NCBI GenBank assembly: GCA_018000455.1
Contig: JAGNJW010000020.1
Span: forward strand, 1 to 64,000
DNA: 64,000 nucleotides
From: Acidobacteriota bacterium
Lineage (GTDB): Bacteria > Acidobacteriota > Vicinamibacteria > Vicinamibacterales > UBA2999
Direction: 5' to 3'
Shown: piece by piece, positions 7,963-15,394 of the stretch
Layout: each line of letters opens with the position of its first letter
Numbering within the stretch: position 1 is the stretch's first letter
Position numbers and translations under genes: made by a program
The notes under the pieces: model-generated
Told to the model about the DNA's origin: nothing
The model's database searches: none
What the model saw: only the letters and a program-made list of their open reading frames with translations

Positions 7963-9189
7963 TTACCTCCGGAGGTCCGCCGAGACACGGTTGGTACCAT
8001 CGGCGCGCACCGTCACGGTTTCCTTGTGCTCGCCGAACTCGGGATGGCGAAGCACGACGTCGTGCACGCCGATTGGGAGCATCACGTTGGCCAGCGGCGT
8101 GTCGCCGTGGACGCGACCATCGACGATCACCTCGGCCCAGGGCTGCGCGTTGATGGCGACCGGGACGCGCGGGGTATCGATGGTGAGTAAGGCGATTTTG
8201 CCCGCCGCGACGGTGGTCTTGACGGGGGCACGGTATCCGAGCGCCGTGTTGACCAGCTCGAGGACGTGCGGGCCGGCGGGCAGCATGATGCGTTCGCTGC
8301 GGCTCGAGCCCACGATCTCGCCAGCCCTGAAGACCTGCACCTCGAACGGCGCGTCAACGCGCACCCACCCGGCGGCCGGAACGGCGGGCACGGCCGCTCG
8401 CGCCACCGGCGGCCCCAACACGAGCGCCACGGTTTCGCCGGCCGGCAGCGTGACAGTGCGCTCCACCGCGGCGCCAGTGCGGAACTCCACGCGTACGACG
8501 TGTTCGCCGGCGGAGAGACCGGCCTGGGTGAAGGGCGCGGGGCCGGCGAGGACGCCGTCGACGAACACCTGCGCGGGCGAGGTGCCGGCGTCGACCTTGA
8601 GGGCGGCCACGCGCGCGGCCGGCGCGGCGGCCCGCGCCAGGACGACGTGGCGCGTCCAGCGCTGACCGGCCACGACATCCGCAGCGAATTGCTCGGGTTC
8701 CCCGGCCGGGCCGAGCACTTCCAGCAGGTGGCGGCCGGCGGCAAGCGGCAGCACGAGCGGTGTCGTGCCCTGCGCATGGCCGTCGACGCGCACCTGGGCG
8801 CCGGTGGGATGCGACGACACGACCATTTCGCCGAGGTCCGGCCGGGCCGACGCCTCGCCCGTGAGCGAAAAGCCGATGTAGAAGGCCTGCGCCACGATGA
8901 CCGCGGCAAATAGGGCCAGGACGCCGGCCATCTGGCGCGGAAACGGCAGGTGAATCCAGCGCTCGACGCCGGGCGCCGGCATAGGCATGGCCGCGCTGGC
9001 AGGCCAGAGGGGCTCTGCCTGGGCTGACAGCCCCGGCAGGGCGGCCGGGATCGGCTCGTCGTCGTCCACCGGTTCGTCAATCGGCTCGAAATGCTCGATA
9101 GCAGCCGACAGGCCGGCGGCATCACTGCTTCCGAACCCCCAGGGGTCCGAATGGTCGAGAGCGTCGGCTGTGGTCGTTGTGGGCGTCAT
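7963..9189 (-). CDS. Membrane-anchored PEGA-domain protein
   Basis: A 408-residue protein with an acidic cytoplasmic N-terminus (residues 1-80), one transmembrane helix near residues 88-108, and an outside part made of repeated PEGA-like units: VVSSHPTGAQVRVDGHAQGTTP near 123, a degenerate unit near 195 (AQVFVDGVLAGPAP), and AEVIVDGRVHGDTPLANV near 362. PEGA domains are surface or periplasmic beta modules that bind envelope structures; no enzyme motif is visible. It is co-transcribed with the TonB-domain protein downstream. Some homologous modules sit behind serine/threonine kinase domains, but none is present here. Confidence 0.75.
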   Translation of the reverse strand: MTPTTTTADALDHSDPWGFGSSDAAGLSAAIEHFEPIDEPVDDDEPIPAALPGLSAQAEPLWPASAAMPMPAPGVERWIHLPFPRQMAGVLALFAAVIVAQAFYIGFSLTGEASARPDLGEMVVSSHPTGAQVRVDGHAQGTTPLVLPLAAGRHLLEVLGPAGEPEQFAADVVAGQRWTRHVVLARAAAPAARVAALKVDAGTSPAQVFVDGVLAGPAPFTQAGLSAGEHVVRVEFRTGAAVERTVTLPAGETVALVLGPPVARAAVPAVPAAGWVRVDAPFEVQVFRAGEIVGSSRSERIMLPAGPHVLELVNTALGYRAPVKTTVAAGKIALLTIDTPRVPVAINAQPWAEVIVDGRVHGDTPLANVMLPIGVHDVVLRHPEFGEHKETVTVRADGTNRVSADLRR

Positions 9190-9565
9190 CGCTCGTCTCC
9201 CGGTGCCGGAACCGCGTGCGGCAATCCCGGACTATGAAGACAAGCGGCGATCCGCTCCGACATCCCTCATCCGGCGGCCGGCGGCGCAGGTAGCGGCGCT
9301 GGCTGGGGATTCGTGCCCGGTCGCGCATCGAGAAAGCGGCGCGCCGCGCCTGAAGACCGTCGAGGGACGGCCCACGACCGACCTTGCCTTGCGAGGGAGT
9401 TGGCGTCCCCGATTTGTGCGAGTTGGAGCCAGCTCTACATGTGGCTCCGTACTGTGGACGGTCTGCGAAGCGCGGCATGAGCCCGGGGACTTGGGGCAGG
9501 GAGTGCGCGCAGGCTGGCCGCCGACCGCAGCAGTCGGTGGCCGGGCGCGCGCGCCGGCAGAGTGT
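9190..9565. other. Non-coding stretch carrying the left repeat of the higBA segment
   Basis: No gene is seen. The stretch should hold the promoter of the PEGA operon on the minus strand. It also holds the left ~107-bp repeat (9306-9412) that ends with a copy of the tRNA-Glu 3' end, and a GGAGCCA/TGGCTCC hairpin near 9425-9450. Confidence 0.6.
9306..9412 (-). repeat. Left direct repeat with tRNA-Glu 3' end fragment
   Basis: This imperfect copy of 10325-10426 shares blocks GGGATTCGTGCCC, CCTGAAGACCGTC, GGGACGG, GCGAGGGAG and TGGCGTCCCCGA. The last block (9401-9412) equals the CCA-encoding 3' end of the tRNA-Glu at 10415-10489. The middle block forms a CCGTC/GACGG hairpin that probably served as the tRNA terminator. 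It looks like an att-type or duplicated flank. Confidence 0.7.
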
Positions 9566-9898
9566 CTACGCGGCGTGTCCCGGAATGCGTTCGAGCTCTG
9601 CTCCGAGCGTTTGCTCCGCGTGCCACACGTCAAAGGCCTGCTGCATCCCGAGCCACAACGCAGGTCCGTTGCCAGCCCACTTTCCGAGCCGCACGGCCAT
9701 CTCCGGCGTGACTGGCGCCCTACCCGCCAGGATTCGGTGCAGGAGCTGTCGTGACACGCCGAGCTCGCGGGCTGCCTGCGAGACGTTCATCCGCAACGCC
9801 GGCAGCACGTCCTCACGGAGGATCTCACCGGGATGGGTCGGTTGCCGCTTCAAGGGCTGTCGGACCGGGTGCGCCTTCGTCATCTTCGTCGTCGCCAT
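9566..9898 (-). CDS. higA: HigA-type antitoxin, XRE family
   Basis: A 110-residue antitoxin with a helix-turn-helix near residues 30-85: THPGEILREDVLPAL, then MNVSQAARELGVSRQLLHRI and LGKWAGNGPALWL. This is the signature of the HigA/VapI antitoxin family. It should bind its own operator and neutralise HigB. The ATG at 9898 is chosen because GGAAGG lies 9 bases upstream; the longer in-frame form to 9988 overlaps the toxin gene. The toxin-first order is typical of higBA. The module sits between direct repeats derived from a tRNA-Glu end. Confidence 0.88.
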   Translation of the reverse strand: MATTKMTKAHPVRQPLKRQPTHPGEILREDVLPALRMNVSQAARELGVSRQLLHRILAGRAPVTPEMAVRLGKWAGNGPALWLGMQQAFDVWHAEQTLGAELERIPGHAA

Positions 9899-9914
9899 CG
9901 TCGTCGCCTTCCGT

Positions 9915-10193
9915 TCAGTGATACTGCTCGAGATCCAGCTCGTGGGCGTCCTTGCCGTCCCAGCGGAACGTGATGCACCAAGGGCCACTGACGGCCATCG
10001 CGTGCCGGCCCTCCCGATTGCCCTTCAATGGGTGCACGCTCCAGCCTGGCATGTTCAGGTCTGAGAGCGCCGTCGCAGCATGGAGTGCATCCATCGCCCT
10101 GCTGCAGCGTTTGTGCAGGTCCGGCGGCACCCTCCGACTCGTGCCGGTTTCGAAGAGCTCCCGCAGCCCGGCGTGTCGACAGCTGACGATCAC
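9915..10193 (-). CDS. higB: HigB-type mRNA interferase toxin
   Basis: A 92-residue toxin of the RelE superfamily, HigB branch. Family hallmarks are RHAGLRELFETG near residue 6, DALHAA near 35, LNMPGWSVHPLKGNREG near 45 and GPWCITFRWDGKDAHELDLEQYH at the C-terminus. HigB cleaves mRNA on the ribosome. The ATG is 16 bases downstream of the operator-containing promoter region and the stop lies 16 bases before higA, so both genes form one transcript. Length and both ends are complete. Confidence 0.9.
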   Translation of the reverse strand: MIVSCRHAGLRELFETGTSRRVPPDLHKRCSRAMDALHAATALSDLNMPGWSVHPLKGNREGRHAMAVSGPWCITFRWDGKDAHELDLEQYH

Positions 10194-10200
10194 CGCGTCG

Positions 10201-10230
10201 AGTGTAAAGCGCGATGAGACACAGTGTCAA
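10201..10230 (-). promoter_or_regulatory. higBA promoter with palindromic operator
   Basis: On the minus strand, TTGACA (10225-10230) and TACACT (10201-10206) are separated by 18 bases. The palindrome GACAC-A-GTGTC, read on the plus strand at 10218-10228, overlaps the -35 and spacer. This placement suits autorepression by HigA. Confidence 0.7.
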
Positions 10231-10257
10231 TTGATGATTTACAGTCACGCCAAGCAC

Positions 10258-10292
10258 CGCGCCTGAGGACCGTCATGGGACGGCCGCCGACC
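10258..10292 (-). repeat. Third partial copy of the tRNA-Glu flank repeat
   Basis: This stretch repeats the GCCTGAGGACCGTC...GGGACGGC block of the left and right copies, including the CCGTC/GACGG hairpin. It lies just upstream of higB and adjoins the right full repeat. Confidence 0.55.
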
Positions 10293-10324
10293 AAGGCCCA
10301 GGCAGTGCGCGCAGTCCAGAGGGC

Positions 10325-10426
10325 GGGATTCGTGCCCCTTCGCGACGAGCCTGCTCGTCGCGAGGTGCCTGAGGACCGTCGTGGGACGGCGTCGACCGAG
10401 CGAAGCGAGGGAGATGGCGTCCCCGA
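10325..10426 (-). repeat. Right direct repeat overlapping tRNA-Glu 3' end
   Basis: Partner of 9306-9412, same orientation. It contains the real 3' end of tRNA-Glu, a CCGTC/GACGG terminator-like hairpin and a long CGCGACGAG/CTCGTCGCG stem at about 10340-10364 that the left copy lacks. Confidence 0.7.
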
Positions 10427-10489
10427 CGGGATTCGAACCCGTGTTTTAGCCTTGAAAGGGCCACGTCCTGACCTCTGGACGACGGGGAC
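10415..10489 (-). tRNA. tRNA-Glu (UUC)
   Basis: A complete cloverleaf with encoded CCA. The acceptor GTCCCCG (10483-10489) pairs with CGGGGAC (10419-10425). The anticodon loop CTTTCAA gives anticodon TTC. The T arm is GGGTTCGAATCCC. Confidence 0.96.
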
Positions 10490-10594
10490 GCGAGTGGTGA
10501 GAACCTAGAATCGTAACATGGCCCGGGCCTGGGCCGGGGAATGCCCCAGGCCGGCAGCCTCCCGTTCAGGAGACCAGCCTTCTCATCTCATCTG

Positions 10595-11011
10595 CTAGAC
10601 CTCGCCCATCACCTTCACGACAACGCGCTTCTTCCGCTGGCCGTCGAACTCGGCGTAGAACACCTGCTCCCAGGGACCGAGATCGAGATCGCCGCTCGTG
10701 ACCGGCACGATTACCTGATGGCCCATCAGCGTGCGCTTCAGGTGCGCGTCGGCATTGTCTTCGCCGGTCTGGTGATGCCGGTACGGCAGCCCTGCGGGCG
10801 CCAGCTTCTCGAGCCAGACCTGGAAATCGTGGATGAGCCCGTCTTCCCAGTCGTTCACGTACACGGCCGCTGTGATGTGCATCGCCGACACGAGCACCAT
10901 GCCGTCACGGATGCCGCTCTTCTCGACAATCGCGCGCACCTGATCGGTGATCCGCACGAACTCCTGCCGGCGGGTCGTCGTGAACCAGAGGTAGTCGGTG
11001 AAGGTGGCCAT
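10595..11011 (-). CDS. yjbQ: YjbQ family protein (secondary thiamine-phosphate synthase type)
   Basis: A 138-residue single-domain protein of the UPF0047/YjbQ family, a small trimeric cytoplasmic enzyme. Family motifs are [30 protein letters not shown] in the first third and [20 protein letters not shown] with [13 protein letters not shown] in the second, including the conserved His and Glu residues of the putative metal site. E. coli YjbQ has weak thiamine-phosphate synthase activity; the physiological reaction is unclear. It is divergent from the membrane protein gene at 11040. Confidence 0.88.
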   Translation of the reverse strand: MATFTDYLWFTTTRRQEFVRITDQVRAIVEKSGIRDGMVLVSAMHITAAVYVNDWEDGLIHDFQVWLEKLAPAGLPYRHHQTGEDNADAHLKRTLMGHQVIVPVTSGDLDLGPWEQVFYAEFDGQRKKRVVVKVMGEV

Positions 11012-11039
11012 GGGGCGTCCTAGGTATTATCCTGCCTGT

Positions 11040-11777
11040 ATGCCGGCCGTCACGAGCGAGATGCGCACGCGCCGCGTCATGGCCCTCGTGGCCGCCACGC
11101 TCGCGCTCGGTATTCCGCTCGATGCCACCGGTCTGCCGTGGGCACAGCCAGTCGTCTCGGCCTGGGCCTGGGCGGCGCTCCTGTGGATTGGCGCTGGCTC
11201 GTCGCCTCGGCACCGCGTGGAACTGGCGGCCTGCGTCGTGCTCGCCACCGCCGGCGAGCTGTTCCTGAAAGACGCCTGGGGACTCTACGATTACCGGCTG
11301 GGCAACCTCCCGCTCTTCATTCCCGCCGGCCACGCCCTGGTCTTCGCGGCCGCGGCCCGGATGAGCCGCGCCGCGCCGGCCTGGCTGCCGCGCGCGGTGG
11401 TCGTCGTTTTCGCTGCGGTAGTGGGCTACGGCGCCTGGCGTGGTTACGACACGTTCGGCCTGGTGTGGTTCGCGGCCTTCCTCGCCTGCATCCGCTTCAG
11501 TGCCAACCCGCGCCTGTGCGCCACGCTCTTTCTGGTGGCCTTCGCGATCGAGGTCTACGGCACGGCGCTCGGCGGCTGGCGCTACCACACGGTGGAACCG
11601 TGGTTCGGCTTGACGACCACCAACCCGCCGGTCTGGATCGGCGCCATCTACTGCACGCTCGAAACGCTGGTGCGCCTGGCCTCGGCCTGGGCGGCCGACT
11701 GCGGTTTCGTCTTGCGACGCGGCGAGCGCCCGCGCTACTGTGAAGGGCGGATTTTGGCCCCCGATGCGGGCCACTGA
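11040..11777 (+). CDS. Integral membrane protein of unknown function
   Basis: A 245-residue hydrophobic protein with about seven or eight predicted membrane segments. A conserved-looking loop, GELFLKDAWGLYDYRLGNLPLF near residues 79-100, and GTALGGWRYHTVEPWFGL near 177-194 place charged and aromatic residues at segment ends. I cannot assign a function. The ATG at 11040 follows TATTAT (11025-11030) by 9 bases without a ribosome binding site, so the message may be leaderless. The next gene begins 11 bases after the stop, so co-transcription with the molybdoenzyme is likely; a role linked to it is only inference. Confidence 0.6.
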   Translation: MPAVTSEMRTRRVMALVAATLALGIPLDATGLPWAQPVVSAWAWAALLWIGAGSSPRHRVELAACVVLATAGELFLKDAWGLYDYRLGNLPLFIPAGHALVFAAAARMSRAAPAWLPRAVVVVFAAVVGYGAWRGYDTFGLVWFAAFLACIRFSANPRLCATLFLVAFAIEVYGTALGGWRYHTVEPWFGLTTTNPPVWIGAIYCTLETLVRLASAWAADCGFVLRRGERPRYCEGRILAPDAGH

Positions 11778-11788
11778 AAGGGATGACC

Positions 11789-12949
11789 ATGAGCGAGCAG
11801 CACACGAGGCGTGAAGTCCTTCGCGGCGGTTTGGCGGCGGCCAGTCTGGGCGTTCTCGGCGTGCCCGAGTGGGTGCTGCCGGCGCTCGCTCAGGGCGCCT
11901 CGGTCGTGCCGTTCCTCGACTTCCCGGAGAAGTTCGTCGCCAACGCGGCGCCCGATCGGCGGCTCTTCGACACGCGCACTCTCACGTCGTTCACGACCCC
12001 GAAGGACGAGTTCTTCACCACGCAGCACTACGGTCATCCGGTCGTCGACCCCTCCAGCTACAAGCTGCAGGTCGCCGGCATGGTGAATACGCCCAAGGGC
12101 TTCAGCCTCGACGACCTGAAGACGATGCCGAAGGCCGACGTCATGGTCGGCTTCGAGTGCTCGGGCAACCGCGCACCCGTGCAGGGCCTGTGCAGCAACG
12201 GCAAGTGGACGGGCGTGCCACTGGCGACCCTGCTCAAGCAAGTGGGCGTCAAGGCCGACGCCACCGACTTCGTCTTCTTCGGCGCCGATCACGGCGTTGA
12301 GGAAGTGGAGTGGCGCACGCAGAAGTACAGCCTCGACCAGCAGTTCGGCCGCAGTTTGTCGCGCGCCAAGGCGCTCTCGGCCGAGCCCCTCGTGGCCTAT
12401 GCCTACAACGACGAGCCGCTCACCCGCCACCAGGGCTTCCCGGTGCGCCTCATCGTGCCCGGCTGGTACGCCGTGGCCAGCGTGAAGTGGATGTCGGAGA
12501 TTCACGTGCAGGACGACGAGTACCTGGGCAAGTACCAGGCCCGCTGGTACCGCACGGTGCGCGGCGAGATGGTCAACGGCGAGATGAAGTGGAGGGAAAC
12601 CGCCGTCACCAGAATGAAGCTCAAGAGCTTCGTGGCCCGCATCACGAAGGAAGGCGACGCGCACAAGGTGGTCGGCGTGGTGCTCGACGACGGCTCACCG
12701 CTCAAGACCGTCGAGGTCAAGGTCGACGACGGCGCCTGGCAGCCGGCCATGATGGACAAGCAGAACACGAAGTACTCGTGGAAGCTCTTCCACTACGACT
12801 GGAAGGGCGCCACGCCCGGCGAGCACACGATCGTCTCGCGCGTCACCGACGCGAGCGGCCTCGTGCAGCCTACCGAAGAGCAGCTCGAGAACAAGAGGTC
12901 GTTCCTGGAGCACAACGCGCAGCACGTGCGGCGCGTGATGATCGCCTAG
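11789..12949 (+). CDS. Tat-exported sulfite-oxidase-family molybdoenzyme (SorA-like)
   Basis: A 386-residue periplasmic oxidoreductase. The N-terminus HTRREVLRGG with a following hydrophobic stretch is a Tat signal, as expected for cofactor-loaded export. The Moco domain contains the single cysteine ligand in GFECSGNRAP (Cys near residue 124) and later HGVEEVEW and GFPVRLIVPGWYAVASVKW, then an Ig-like dimerisation domain (about 270-370). No haem b5 domain is fused, which matches bacterial SorA/SoxC types that pass electrons to a cytochrome c. The start at 11789 is set by AAAGGG six bases upstream. Confidence 0.85.
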   Translation: MSEQHTRREVLRGGLAAASLGVLGVPEWVLPALAQGASVVPFLDFPEKFVANAAPDRRLFDTRTLTSFTTPKDEFFTTQHYGHPVVDPSSYKLQVAGMVNTPKGFSLDDLKTMPKADVMVGFECSGNRAPVQGLCSNGKWTGVPLATLLKQVGVKADATDFVFFGADHGVEEVEWRTQKYSLDQQFGRSLSRAKALSAEPLVAYAYNDEPLTRHQGFPVRLIVPGWYAVASVKWMSEIHVQDDEYLGKYQARWYRTVRGEMVNGEMKWRETAVTRMKLKSFVARITKEGDAHKVVGVVLDDGSPLKTVEVKVDDGAWQPAMMDKQNTKYSWKLFHYDWKGATPGEHTIVSRVTDASGLVQPTEEQLENKRSFLEHNAQHVRRVMIA

Positions 12950-12966
12950 GGGACGGAATTGGATGC

Positions 12967-13030
12967 CCGGGCCTCTGGGCCCGGAATGCACGTCACACGG
13001 GCCGCGGCAGAGGCACTGCTACCGCGGCCC
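12967..13030. terminator. Bidirectional terminator region between convergent genes
   Basis: Two hairpins fill this convergent gap: a 7-bp stem with 4-base loop (12967-12973 with 12978-12984) and a perfect 9-bp stem GGGCCGCGG/CCGCGGCCC (12999-13007 with 13022-13030). Neither has a T tract. Confidence 0.5.
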
Positions 13031-13074
13031 GCAGCCTGTACGGCGACCGACGACTGCCGCGGCCGGCTCGCGTG

Positions 13075-14397
13075 TCAGTGCGCGCCGAGCGTCGGCGCGA
13101 AGAAGTCGGGCAGGTCGGTCTTGGTCGCACGCAGGATCTCGAGCATCGCCCGGCGATCGGCGTCGGTAAGGTGCGCGTACTTCGCCTCGGGGCGCGCCAC
13201 CGACAGCACCTGCCACAACCGCCGGTAGGTCGCCTGGCGCACGGCCGGCGGCATCCCATCGAAGGCCAGCGAGTAGATGGTGTAGCTGAGCGGGTAGCGC
13301 ATCATGCGGCCGTCGAGCTTGAGCTCGCGCAGCGAGCGGCCGGCGCCGTCTCGCGGTCCTTGGGCGGAGAACCACTCGGTGAAGCCGGAATTGCCCTGCA
13401 CCACGCCGAGCGGCACCTCGTCCACGAAGACCAGATAGTCGACCAGCTCGTCGACGGCCTCCTGCACGCGCGGCGTCACAACCGGCGGCTGGCTTGCAGC
13501 CACCGGCGCGTCGGCACCAGCGCCCGCGCTCAGTCGATATTCCCAGGCGGTGCGGGTCATCAGGTTCATGGCGTGCAGCTGGTGCTCGAGCACGACCAAC
13601 GCCGCGATGTCGCTGGTAGGGACGAGGAAGTCGTCGATGTCACCTACCAGGTCCTTCCCCGCCAGCGTCGTCAGCACCGGCGGCGGCGGCGTGGCTTCGG
13701 GCGAGGCCGCGTGCGGTCCGATGAGCGCCTGATTGCCCATGTGCCGCGGCGGCACTTTCGCGCCCGTGACGTACCACGCGCCGTAGCGCCGCGGCAGCGG
13801 CTCCCGGTGATCGCTCACGCCGCCATTGGCGTAGTCGCGGTCGGACTTGCGCGGAAACGTCGTCATGACGAACGCGCCCGGCACGGCCCGCGTGTCCCAC
13901 GACACGTGGCACGACAGGCACGTCTCCATCCGCGACAGCTTCGGTGTGGCGCTCTCGGTCTGCGAGAGCTGGTAGAAGACGGTGCCGAGGCGCGGATCCT
14001 GGGCCGCCAGTTCGAGCAGCGGCGCGCCGCGGATCCACGCCACCGAGACGTTGTCGTTGAAGTAGATGGCGCGCGGATTCGCCGCCGAGATGTACGACGT
14101 CTGCAGGCTGGTGCCCGAGTAGACGAGCGTCTGCGAGCTCTTGTCGATCCCGAGTGCCAGCAGCACCGCCCTGAGGTAGCCGCGGCCGCCGGGTTCGAAG
14201 GCGACCGTGAGCTCGCCTCGTTCGAGCCGTCCATTGAGCTGGGCGACGACGTCGGAGGGCGGCGTGGTGCCGTACTTGATGGCGGGGTGATGTCGTGATT
14301 CGGGGAAGGCGTCGGAGCGCTGGAAGGCGACGCCCGTGGCGCCGAGCCAGAGGGCGGCGGCCACGGCACAGAGGGGAACGAAACGTGAGGTAGACAT
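13075..14397 (-). CDS. Exported c-type cytochrome, monohaem, unknown role
   Basis: A 440-residue protein with an N-terminal signal (hydrophobic residues 5-24). One haem-binding CLSCH motif lies near residues 160-164, so the haem sits in the first half; the large C-terminal part (about 250-440) has no recognised motif. It is probably periplasmic. The start at 14397 directly opens the signal sequence; a GTG at 14421 would add eight residues. It is the last gene of a minus-strand cluster after the HD protein and two aminotransferases. It could be an electron acceptor for a neighbouring oxidoreductase, but this is inference. Confidence 0.72.
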   Translation of the reverse strand: MSTSRFVPLCAVAAALWLGATGVAFQRSDAFPESRHHPAIKYGTTPPSDVVAQLNGRLERGELTVAFEPGGRGYLRAVLLALGIDKSSQTLVYSGTSLQTSYISAANPRAIYFNDNVSVAWIRGAPLLELAAQDPRLGTVFYQLSQTESATPKLSRMETCLSCHVSWDTRAVPGAFVMTTFPRKSDRDYANGGVSDHREPLPRRYGAWYVTGAKVPPRHMGNQALIGPHAASPEATPPPPVLTTLAGKDLVGDIDDFLVPTSDIAALVVLEHQLHAMNLMTRTAWEYRLSAGAGADAPVAASQPPVVTPRVQEAVDELVDYLVFVDEVPLGVVQGNSGFTEWFSAQGPRDGAGRSLRELKLDGRMMRYPLSYTIYSLAFDGMPPAVRQATYRRLWQVLSVARPEAKYAHLTDADRRAMLEILRATKTDLPDFFAPTLGAH

Positions 14398-14449
14398 GCC
14401 AAAGGGCGGGAGCTCGAGCACCCGGCCGGTCCTGGCCCGGCCCGAATCC

Positions 14450-15277
14450 TTAGAGCGGGTTGTCGGGGAACATCATCGTGCGCCACATGTGCGCGGTCGG
14501 ACTGTTGTCGTTCCCCAGCCCTTCCTTCGGCTGCTTGAACTGCCGCCCGATGATGTCGAAGAACGGTTCGATCGATACCTTGGCGTTCGGGTCGAACGCG
14601 TAGAGATCGTTCACCGTGATCATGCGCGCCTCGAAGTACCACTTGTGGTTGCGCGCGAACTCGTAGGCCGCCTTGATGTGGGACTGCGGCTCGTAGTCCT
14701 TGCCATAGATGCGGTTGTAGAGCTCGGGATACTCGTAGCCGTGGGCCTCGTCGGCATAGAAGCGCAAGGCCTGGTGATAGCGGATGGCCCAGCTCACCTT
14801 CTCGGTCACGTAGGGCTCGAGCATCTGCGCCCCCCACCAGGCATGATCCACCTTCACGAGGTTCTGCACCACGTCGTGCAGCAGGCACGCCATGACGATC
14901 TCTTCGCTCATGCCGGTCTTGAGCGCCCGCGTGGCGCTCTGCAGCACGTGGTTGGCCGGCGCGAAACGCTTTTCGAAGAACTCGAGCAGCGTGGGATTGT
15001 TGGACATCGGCGCGAGCACCGGCATCGAGCGGTTGCCGGCCGGTCCACGCGGGGTGAACAGGCTGCCGGCGCCGCGGCGCACCGTAGCGTCGGCCGCCGA
15101 CGGCAGCAGCTGCTCGGCCTCGGGCAGAAGACCGCCAGACGCCAGGTCGAGGTGCTCGACCATGTAGTGCTCGAGCGCCTCGGCCTTGGTCTCCGAATCC
15201 ATGGCCTCGACGACGGCCAACCCTCCGAGGCTTGCAATGAACGCGCGGCGGTCAATCTCCATCTTGCCCATGCCCAT
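14450..15277 (-). CDS. HD-domain-like protein with possible Tat signal
   Basis: A 275-residue protein. The N-terminus MEIDRRAFIASLGGLAVVEA resembles a Tat-type or membrane-anchoring leader. The body carries ACLLHDVVQNLVKVDHAWWG near residues 130-150, an HD-type His-Asp pair with further histidines (RYHQALRF near 168), which suggests metal binding as in HD phosphohydrolases or myo-inositol oxygenase-like folds. The reaction is unknown. GGGGAGG 8 bases before 15277 fixes the start. Its long leader contains the three-hairpin structure described separately. Confidence 0.62.
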   Translation of the reverse strand: MGMGKMEIDRRAFIASLGGLAVVEAMDSETKAEALEHYMVEHLDLASGGLLPEAEQLLPSAADATVRRGAGSLFTPRGPAGNRSMPVLAPMSNNPTLLEFFEKRFAPANHVLQSATRALKTGMSEEIVMACLLHDVVQNLVKVDHAWWGAQMLEPYVTEKVSWAIRYHQALRFYADEAHGYEYPELYNRIYGKDYEPQSHIKAAYEFARNHKWYFEARMITVNDLYAFDPNAKVSIEPFFDIIGRQFKQPKEGLGNDNSPTAHMWRTMMFPDNPL

Positions 15278-15302
15278 GCCGCCATCCTCCCCGGAAAATG
15301 CA

Positions 15303-15385
15303 ACCGGGCTTCTCCCCCCCGCTCGCGCGTTGAAAAGAAGCCCGGTGTCGATAGTCGGGACTATCGGCCTTCGCGGCCGATAGTC
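15303..15385 (-). promoter_or_regulatory. Structured leader with competing hairpins
   Basis: Between the upstream aminotransferase stop and the HD gene there are three stems in transcript order: GACTATCGGCC/GGCCGATAGTC (15375-15385 with 15359-15369), CGATAGTC/GACTATCG (15349-15356 with 15359-15366) and ACCGGGCTTCT/AGAAGCCCGGT (15303-15313 with 15336-15346). The first two share the same strand, so they exclude each other. This geometry suits attenuation or a terminator/antiterminator choice. Confidence 0.55.
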
Positions 15386-15394
15386 AATTGGTGT

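Noticed and set aside
12310..14298. 662-codon plus-strand open frame
   Set aside because: It crosses the molybdoenzyme and the antisense of the cytochrome gene; composition is typical GC-rich noise with no motifs.
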